The translations under genes and the position numbers were made by a program. Source: Solobacterium sp. (GTDB lineage: Bacteria > Bacillota_I > Bacilli_A > Erysipelotrichales > Erysipelotrichaceae). From it: a stretch of 11,096 nucleotides of DNA. The DNA lies in assembly GCA_016291725.1 (NCBI GenBank), contig JAEEYJ010000151.1:1-11096 (forward strand). The letters are read 5' to 3'. Shown here one piece after another: positions 7,050 through 11,096 of the stretch; the stretch's first letter is position 1, and each line of letters begins with the position of its first letter. The notes below the pieces were generated by a model. That model saw nothing but the letters and a program-made list of their open reading frames with translations, searched no databases and was not told the DNA's origin.

Positions 7050-8359
7050 TCGCTGATCTTCTTTCTGGCAATGATCCGGACCGGTGTTCCTTCGAAATCA
7101 AAGGCATTCCTGAGCTGGTTCTCAATGTAGCGCTGATAGGTAAAGTGCATCAGCTTCGGATCATTGCAGGACAGTACGAATGTCGGGGGATTGACCGACA
7201 CCTGCGTCGCGTAGTAGATGCGGAATCTCTTTCCGTTGCGTGCCGGTGCAGGTGTGGTCACCTGCGCATCGGAGATGACTTCATTCAGAACATTGGTCGC
7301 AATGCGCCTGGACGCATTCTCATATACACGTTCTGCCTCCGGAAGGACATTCTTCACCCGCTGCTTTGTCTTTGCGCTGACGAAGACTACGGGAGCGTAT
7401 GAGAGATAGACGAACTGTTTGCGGATCTCCTCTTCAAAGACGTGCATGGTATGCTCGTCCTTCTCCAGAGCGTCCCATTTGTTCACTACAATGATGATGG
7501 GTTTGCCTGCGTCCGATGCATAGCCGGCAACATGCTTGTCCTGTTCCCGGATGCCGGCTTCGGCATCGATCAGGAACAGCACAACATCGCAGCGGCTGAT
7601 CGCGCTCATCGCCCGCAGGACAGAGTATTTCTCGATGTCCTCGTAGACCTTGCCGCGCTTGCGTATTCCGGCTGTATCCACGATGACGTATTTCTTTCCG
7701 TCCACTTCAAACGGTGTATCCACGGCATCCCGTGTCGTTCCCTGTTCATTGGAAACAATGGATCTCTCCTGGTTCAGGATGGCATTGACGAGCGAGCTCT
7801 TGCCGACATTCGGTTCACCGATGACAGCAATCCTGAGGCCTTCGTATACCGGTGTTTCTTCCTGTTCCGGCATTTCCTTCAGGCATGCGTCCAGTACATC
7901 GCCGATTCCGGCACCGTGGATGCCCGAACAGGGAACCGGATCCCCCAGCCCCAGAGCGTAGAATTCATAGCTCAATGCGATCTTGGTTGTATCATCCACC
8001 ATATTGGCTGCTACGACTACGGGTTTTCCCGAACGCTGCAGCATCGATGCGATATACAGATCATCATCACTCAGCCCGGTTCTGACACTGGTAACCATGA
8101 GGATAACATCGGCTTCCTCCACAGCAATCTCCACCTGCGCGCGGATCTCTTCCTGATACGGCTGATCCGCCAACTGGATTCCGCCCGTATCTATGAGATG
8201 GAATTCCACACCGGTCCAGCTGCACAGGGCGTACAGTCTGTCACGGGTCACTCCGGGTGTATCGTTGACAATGGAGAGCCGTTCACCGGCAATTCGGTTA
8301 AAAATCGTTGACTTCCCGACATTCGGGCGGCCAACGATTGCGATGGTTCCTCTGCTCAT
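7046..8359 (-). CDS. der: Ribosome-assembly GTPase Der (EngA)
   Basis: Essential double-GTPase needed for maturation of the 50S ribosomal subunit. At 437 residues it has the usual length. G domain 1 has the P-loop GRPNVGKST (10-18), switch I segment DTPGVTRD (33-40) and DTGG (57-60). G domain 2 has GEPNVGKSS (181-189), GTTRDAVDTPF (207-217), DTAGIRKRGKV (228-238), NKWD (293-296) and SAK (328-330). The C-terminal KH-like domain ends with RIYYATQVSVNPPTFVLSCNDP and TPVRIIARKK. The base-recognition motif of G domain 1 is NMVD (119-122) where the family normally has NKxD, and its G5 reads CSG instead of xSA; G domain 2 is intact. The start ATG overlaps the cmk stop (ATGA) and has a clear GGAGGA about 6-7 bases upstream within cmk. 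Gene order cmk-der is common in Firmicutes. Confidence 0.97.
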   Translation of the reverse strand: MSRGTIAIVGRPNVGKSTIFNRIAGERLSIVNDTPGVTRDRLYALCSWTGVEFHLIDTGGIQLADQPYQEEIRAQVEIAVEEADVILMVTSVRTGLSDDDLYIASMLQRSGKPVVVAANMVDDTTKIALSYEFYALGLGDPVPCSGIHGAGIGDVLDACLKEMPEQEETPVYEGLRIAVIGEPNVGKSSLVNAILNQERSIVSNEQGTTRDAVDTPFEVDGKKYVIVDTAGIRKRGKVYEDIEKYSVLRAMSAISRCDVVLFLIDAEAGIREQDKHVAGYASDAGKPIIIVVNKWDALEKDEHTMHVFEEEIRKQFVYLSYAPVVFVSAKTKQRVKNVLPEAERVYENASRRIATNVLNEVISDAQVTTPAPARNGKRFRIYYATQVSVNPPTFVLSCNDPKLMHFTYQRYIENQLRNAFDFEGTPVRIIARKKISE

Positions 8360-9033
8360 GACTCTTCCTCCGCACAGGCACGGTCTACAAGGGCACTGAT
8401 GACCTCTACGACCTCTTCCTTGCTCAGGTCGCTGGAATCCACCAGCACGGCATCCTCCGCCTGCTTCAGCGGTGAATTCTCCCTTCCGGAATCCTGTTCA
8501 TCCCTTCTGGCGATTTCATCCCGCAGTTCCTCCAGTGTATGTCCGGTGATGCCGGCAGCCTGGTTCTGGAGCCATCTGCGCTTTGCCCTGGCTTCCGCGC
8601 TGGCTGTCAGGAAGATCTTTACCTCTGCGTCGGTCAGGACCACAGTGCCGATATCCCTGCCGTCCATGATGAATCCCTTCGCTTCCGCCATCTTCTGCTG
8701 GCGGCGCACCATCTCCGCACGTACATTCTTCCACTTGGATACGTTGCTGGCAAGCATGGATACCTCATCCGAACGGATGGCCTTGCTGACATCCTCACCG
8801 TTCATATACACACTGCCGTCGGTATGCAGCTCGATCTCCGTCTCAGCCAGCAGCCGGCACAGTGCTTCTTCATCCTGGTCGCTGACACCGCTGCGCAATG
8901 CGTTCAGGCCAAGGCAGCGGTACATCGCACCTGTATCAACATGGATATATCCGTACTTCTCTGCCAGCATATCCGAAATGGAGCTTTTTCCGGCAGCACT
9001 CGGTCCGTCAATCGCAATATTGATCCTGCGCAT
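8356..9033 (-). CDS. cmk: Cytidylate kinase
   Basis: Phosphorylates CMP and dCMP with ATP in pyrimidine nucleotide salvage and turnover, in the cytoplasm. The 225-residue protein shows IAIDGPSAAGKSS (6-18, P-loop), HVDTGAMYR (31-39, nucleoside monophosphate binding), MDGRDIGT (123-130), and the lid/C-terminal signature RDEQDSGRENSPLKQAEDA (177-195) followed by VLVDSSDLS. Length and motif order are those of the standard short bacterial Cmk; no fused domain is present. The start overlaps the upstream gene's stop in TGATG, with AAGGGAG (9041-9047) as ribosome-binding site inside the end of that gene. The stop overlaps der in ATGA. Co-expression of cmk and der therefore appears translationally coupled. 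Confidence 0.97.
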   Translation of the reverse strand: MRRINIAIDGPSAAGKSSISDMLAEKYGYIHVDTGAMYRCLGLNALRSGVSDQDEEALCRLLAETEIELHTDGSVYMNGEDVSKAIRSDEVSMLASNVSKWKNVRAEMVRRQQKMAEAKGFIMDGRDIGTVVLTDAEVKIFLTASAEARAKRRWLQNQAAGITGHTLEELRDEIARRDEQDSGRENSPLKQAEDAVLVDSSDLSKEEVVEVISALVDRACAEEES

Positions 9034-10001
9034 CAGAGTACTCCCTTCGAGTTCAGAATCCAGTAAATCACCACTGCCAGCAGTACGAACAGCACCAGAA
9101 TCAGCGCAATCAGTACACCGTTCAGCACCTGGTTGGTACGCTGTACACGGTCATTGACTTCTTCCAGGTTATCCTCATAGGTATCCAGCTGCGCACGCAT
9201 CTGCGTTGTTTCATTGAGCAGCTGCTGGCGGGCCGTTCTCTCTTCTTCCAGCTGGTAATCATAGTTGACGGTCCGCGTTTCTTCCTTCGCGGGCTGCGGC
9301 TGGTACTGGTTCTGCATCAGGTTCTTCACCTCTGCCGCAATGTCTTCCTTCGTACGGGAGACAGTGGAAGCGACAGGTTCGTTCCTGTCCTCAATGAACG
9401 GGAAATCCGGCAGATCGAATCCATAAGGATTTGTCGGTTCCGCTTCTGCAGGAGCAGGCTCCTTCTTTTCCTTTCTGGCGAAGATCGGCGGCAGTTCGGT
9501 AGTATCCTCTTCCTTCTGGACAGGTTCCTTGTCGCGGAACGGCTTTACATTGACCGTTTCGACTTCTTCCTTGTCCTTCTTCAGGTCATGAAGAATGTTC
9601 ATCCGGGTATTCGTACTGAACGCTACACCCTGGTCCTTGTTGTACCGCTTGACTTCATTGATGTATTCATCCAGGTATTCATTGTCCAGCATACCGGAAA
9701 AACCGCTTGTTCCGAGGAAGGACGGGTCAAATGAAGGCTCATGGGCGGATGGTTTTTCCTGTACAGGTACGGTTTCCACCGCAGGCCTGGGTTCATAGTC
9801 CTGGGTTCTTCTCTGATGAATCGGGTCGTGGTCGGCTGCAGTATACTCCTGTGGTGCCTTGAAAGCATTGGCATCGATCCGGTTCAGTTTGTCCTCGTAG
9901 GTGCTCAGATCCTTTCCTCCGGTACCGATCTTTGTATCGGTATCGTTCTGGATCCGGTTTCTCAGTTCTTCATATTTTGCTGTGCGTGAATACTTTGCCA
10001 T
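9033..10001 (-). CDS. Tail-anchored coiled-coil protein of unknown function, first gene of the cmk-der operon
   Basis: Not recognised as a named family. The 322 residues divide into four parts. A basic/polar N-terminus (MAKYSRTAKYEELRNRIQ) is followed by a long Pro/Glu/Lys-rich stretch expected to be disordered (about 50-240). That stretch is broken by a helix-prone, possibly conserved segment, LDNEYLDEYINEVKRYNKDQG (105-125), and NTRMNILHDLKKDKEE (131-146). A likely coiled coil lies at about 249-292 and a single hydrophobic helix at 294-316, leaving only a six-residue tail (NSKGVL). There is no signal peptide, so the bulk should lie in the cytoplasm, tethered by the C-terminus. The start is supported by TGGAG eight bases upstream. 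The stop overlaps cmk (TGATG). The architecture would suit a scaffold or division/envelope factor, but nothing in the sequence establishes that. Confidence 0.85.
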   Translation of the reverse strand: MAKYSRTAKYEELRNRIQNDTDTKIGTGGKDLSTYEDKLNRIDANAFKAPQEYTAADHDPIHQRRTQDYEPRPAVETVPVQEKPSAHEPSFDPSFLGTSGFSGMLDNEYLDEYINEVKRYNKDQGVAFSTNTRMNILHDLKKDKEEVETVNVKPFRDKEPVQKEEDTTELPPIFARKEKKEPAPAEAEPTNPYGFDLPDFPFIEDRNEPVASTVSRTKEDIAAEVKNLMQNQYQPQPAKEETRTVNYDYQLEEERTARQQLLNETTQMRAQLDTYEDNLEEVNDRVQRTNQVLNGVLIALILVLFVLLAVVIYWILNSKGVL

Positions 10002-10025
10002 AATCAGATCTCCATAATCTTCAAC

Positions 10026-10034
10026 ATTATAGCA
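10026..10034 (-). promoter_or_regulatory. Extended -10 promoter of the tail-anchor-cmk-der-GNAT operon
   Basis: The minus strand reads TGCTATAAT: a consensus TATAAT -10 (10031-10026) with a TGn extension. It lies in the 36-bp gap between the ribU stop and the first operon gene. No -35 match is seen at 17 bases, as is common with extended -10 sites. The predicted start near 10019 gives a leader of about 18 nt with the GGAG ribosome-binding site at 10010-10013. No terminator separates ribU from this operon, so riboswitch-controlled readthrough may add to its expression. Confidence 0.65.
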
Positions 10035-10037
10035 TGA

Positions 10038-10640
10038 TTAATGGAGCAGCGGGGAGATGCGTTTGTACAGTACGACCGTCAGTATACTGATGATGGTCCC
10101 CTTGATCAGATTGAACGGGGTTACGCAGGCAATGACAAACTTCAGCTTTGTATCGATGAACGGGAAGATGGCCGAACCCATCCCGATGATGATGTTCAGG
10201 TCCAGATGATAGAAATAGCTGTATGCCGGCAGCAGAATAAAGAAATTGAAGAGGACACCCATCATTGCCATGACCAGGGTGCCGCAGACCAGGCCTTTTA
10301 CGGCGTTTGCTTTCGTCTTATGCCGGTGGTAGATCATGGACGCGGGGACGGCGAAGGCGCAGCCGATGAGGAAGTTGGCGGTTTCTCCGACAAACATGGT
10401 ATCCGTACCCTGGAACAGAAGATTCAGCAGAACCTTGATTCCTTCGATCATGCAGGCTGCACCGGGTCCCATAGCGAATCCGCCGATCATAACCGCGAGT
10501 TCACTGAAATCCATCTTGTAGAACGGCGGCGCAACAAAAGGCAGCGGGAATTCAATCATCATCAGTGCGAAGGAGACGGCGCCGAGTACAGCAATCCTGG
10601 CTGTTCTGCGGATGGTGGACGTGTTTGTGCTTTCAGACAT
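10038..10640 (-). CDS. ribU: Riboflavin transporter S component (ECF transporter, RibU)
   Basis: Membrane substrate-binding subunit that captures riboflavin and works with the shared EcfA-EcfA'-EcfT energising module, which is not in this window. The protein is 200 residues, the usual RibU length, with about six hydrophobic helices. Family-typical segments are FPLPFVAPPFYKMDFSELA (31-49), GGFAMGPGAACMIEGIK (53-69), the TANFLIG stretch (87-93), FNFFILLPAY (131-140) and TPFNLIKG (174-181). Assignment to riboflavin is strengthened by the FMN riboswitch directly upstream. The start at 10640 (MSESTNTSTIRR) is chosen because GAGGAG lies six bases before it. An in-frame extension to 10721 would be encoded by the riboswitch and its terminator and is not credible. 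There is no terminator after the gene. Confidence 0.93.
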   Translation of the reverse strand: MSESTNTSTIRRTARIAVLGAVSFALMMIEFPLPFVAPPFYKMDFSELAVMIGGFAMGPGAACMIEGIKVLLNLLFQGTDTMFVGETANFLIGCAFAVPASMIYHRHKTKANAVKGLVCGTLVMAMMGVLFNFFILLPAYSYFYHLDLNIIIGMGSAIFPFIDTKLKFVIACVTPFNLIKGTIISILTVVLYKRISPLLH

Positions 10641-10646
10641 GTTTTT

Positions 10647-10652
10647 CTCCTC
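10647..10652 (-). promoter_or_regulatory. Ribosome-binding site that fixes the ribU start
   Basis: GAGGAG on the minus strand, six bases before the ATG at 10640 and within a longer purine-rich run (GGGAGGGAGAGGAG). It lies downstream of the attenuator hairpin, so ribU translation needs transcription past that hairpin. Confidence 0.8.
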
Positions 10653-10662
10653 TCCCTCCCGT

Positions 10663-10691
10663 AAAAAAAGGAGGCTTTGATAAAAGTCTCC
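10663..10691 (-). terminator. Intrinsic terminator serving as the FMN riboswitch expression platform
   Basis: Arms 10683-10691 and 10670-10678 form a 9-position stem with one A-C mismatch and a 4-base loop. On the minus strand seven T residues follow directly (10669-10663). It lies about 20 bases after the aptamer and just before the ribU ribosome-binding site, the classic position of a transcriptional attenuator. FMN binding is expected to favour this hairpin and switch ribU off. Confidence 0.85.
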
Positions 10692-10711
10692 GGGTAATCT
10701 ATGCAAAGAGT

Positions 10712-10816
10712 ACTCTTCCATCCAGACTCTACTGTCGCCTACGGAGTTGCACCGTATCCTGCTCCATGGAGCTCGCGGGGTATACCGCCGGTCGGGAATT
10801 CCACCCTGCCCTGAGT
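10712..10816 (-). ncRNA. FMN riboswitch (RFN element) controlling ribU
   Basis: On the minus strand the conserved RFN blocks appear in order: CAGGGCAGGGTGGAATTCCC, then GACCGGCGGTATACCCCGCG, then GCAGGATACGGTGCAACTCC, and CGACAGTAGAGTCTGGATGG. These are the hallmark sequences of the FMN aptamer. The closing P1 helix is short here (ACTC near 10813-10816 with GAGT near 10712-10715, with two unpaired As on the 3' side). The riboswitch senses intracellular FMN. A terminator hairpin and ribU follow, consistent with feedback repression of riboflavin uptake. Confidence 0.97.
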
Positions 10817-10829
10817 TTTATCATTGTTC

Positions 10830-10835
10830 ATTATA
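10830..10835 (-). promoter_or_regulatory. -10 box of the riboswitch-ribU promoter
   Basis: Consensus TATAAT on the minus strand, 14 bases before the first base of riboswitch P1. A start near 10823 would begin the transcript just 5' of the aptamer, as expected. The -35 is unclear: CTGTAC at 17 bases is poor, and TTGCTG (10861-10856) is closer to consensus but spaced 20 bases away. Confidence 0.6.
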
Positions 10836-10891
10836 GACCTGCAGAACCGGCAGTACAGCAATATCTGTTCAGTTTCCTCACAGAATATCCG

Positions 10892-10920
10892 AAAAAAAGA
10901 AAACAGCTTTCACTGTTTTC
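10892..10920 (-). terminator. Intrinsic terminator of the ccsA-like gene
   Basis: Perfect 8-bp stem, GAAAACAG with CTGTTTTC (10913-10920 and 10899-10906), around a 6-base loop. On the minus strand it is followed by seven T residues (10898-10892). It begins one base after the ccsA-like stop codon and separates that gene from the ribU unit. Confidence 0.9.
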
Positions 10921-10921
10921 A

Positions 10922-11096
10922 TTACATCAACGGTAGAATCAGTGCTCCGTAGGAATGCAGGCCGGACATCAGTGTATTGACACCGATGAAGGTAAACAGC
11001 ACCACCGGCACGGATACTACGGCAAACCAGGCCATGAACCTGCCCCGCCGGTTCCTGTTCAGCCGCAGGTGAAGACCGATTGCGTACAGGATCCAG
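10922..11096 (-). CDS. C-terminal end of a CcsA/ResC-type cytochrome c assembly protein (partial)
   Basis: Only the last 57 residues are in the window; the 5' end is beyond position 11096. The translation starts WILYAIGLHLRLNRNRRG, has a hydrophobic helix, and ends VLFTFIGVNTLMSGLHSYG plus seven residues. The FTxxGVNxLxxGLHSYG ending is the recognisable C-terminus of the CcsA/CcsB/ResC membrane proteins, which handle haem for attachment to apocytochrome c. The His in LHSYG is one of the conserved haem-flanking histidines of that family. The WWD motif would lie outside the window and is needed to confirm. A related haem-lyase-like member of the family is possible. A strong terminator follows the stop. 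Confidence 0.75.
   Translation of the reverse strand, partial: WILYAIGLHLRLNRNRRGRFMAWFAVVSVPVVLFTFIGVNTLMSGLHSYGALILPLM

Noticed and set aside
7442..8311. 289-codon plus-strand frame opposite der
   Set aside because: Antisense to a conserved GTPase, no credible start signals and no recognisable motifs.
8399..9157. 252-codon plus-strand frame opposite cmk
   Set aside because: Very Ser-rich translation, antisense to unmistakable cytidylate kinase motifs.
10641..10721. In-frame N-terminal extension of RibU starting at 10721
   Set aside because: The extra 27 codons are made of the end of the FMN riboswitch and its terminator. A good ribosome-binding site points to the ATG at 10640.
1..11096. 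CRISPR arrays, insertion sequences, prophage, toxin-antitoxin or tRNA genes
   Set aside because: No regularly spaced repeats, transposase or phage-like frames, or cloverleaf-like segments were seen; the window is densely packed with ordinary chromosomal genes.

Overview
The window looks like a chromosomal segment of a Gram-positive anaerobe of the Bacillota, most likely Erysipelotrichia. This is inferred from a short-type DnaE with an N-terminal PHP domain, an FMN-riboswitch-controlled RibU, a class A PBP with no outer-membrane genes nearby, a cmk-der gene pair and a clostridial-style lipase. By eye the base composition is near 50% GC or slightly above, which is high for the group. Genus cannot be fixed from the sequence alone. 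Coding density is very high and no mobile element, CRISPR array, tRNA or rRNA was seen.

Layout. Positions 1-1129 (minus) hold the N-terminal 376 codons of DNA polymerase III alpha (DnaE), cut by the window edge. A 129-bp divergent promoter region separates it from a plus-strand pair. The first of the pair is a bifunctional class A penicillin-binding protein (1259-3862) with an extra cysteine-bearing C-terminal module. After a hairpin terminator comes an 856-residue exported lipase whose C-terminal third is a multi-spanning membrane domain resembling YhhN/TMEM86 lysoplasmalogenases (3926-6496). Facing it on the minus strand is a tightly coupled operon, read from right to left: a tail-anchored coiled-coil protein of unknown function (10001-9033), cmk (9033-8356), der (8359-7046) and a GNAT acetyltransferase (7049-6513). 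Each junction overlaps by 1-4 bases. The two convergent units share a hairpin terminator whose loop contains the acetyltransferase stop codon. Further right, also on the minus strand, are ribU (10640-10038) behind a complete FMN riboswitch with an intrinsic terminator, and then the last 57 codons of a CcsA/ResC-type cytochrome c assembly protein with its own terminator.

How the genes fit together. Most of the content is core: replication, wall synthesis, CMP/dCMP phosphorylation, ribosome assembly and flavin uptake. The most unusual item is the lipase-YhhN-like fusion. If both domains are active, one polypeptide could deacylate an ether (plasmalogen) phospholipid outside the membrane and pass the lysoplasmalogen to a membrane-embedded vinyl-ether hydrolase. 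That is a hypothesis from domain architecture, not a demonstrated pathway. Secondary points of interest are a Der protein whose first G domain has lost the usual NKxD lysine, a possibly leaderless dnaE start, and the conserved-looking but unidentified tail-anchored protein heading the cmk-der operon.
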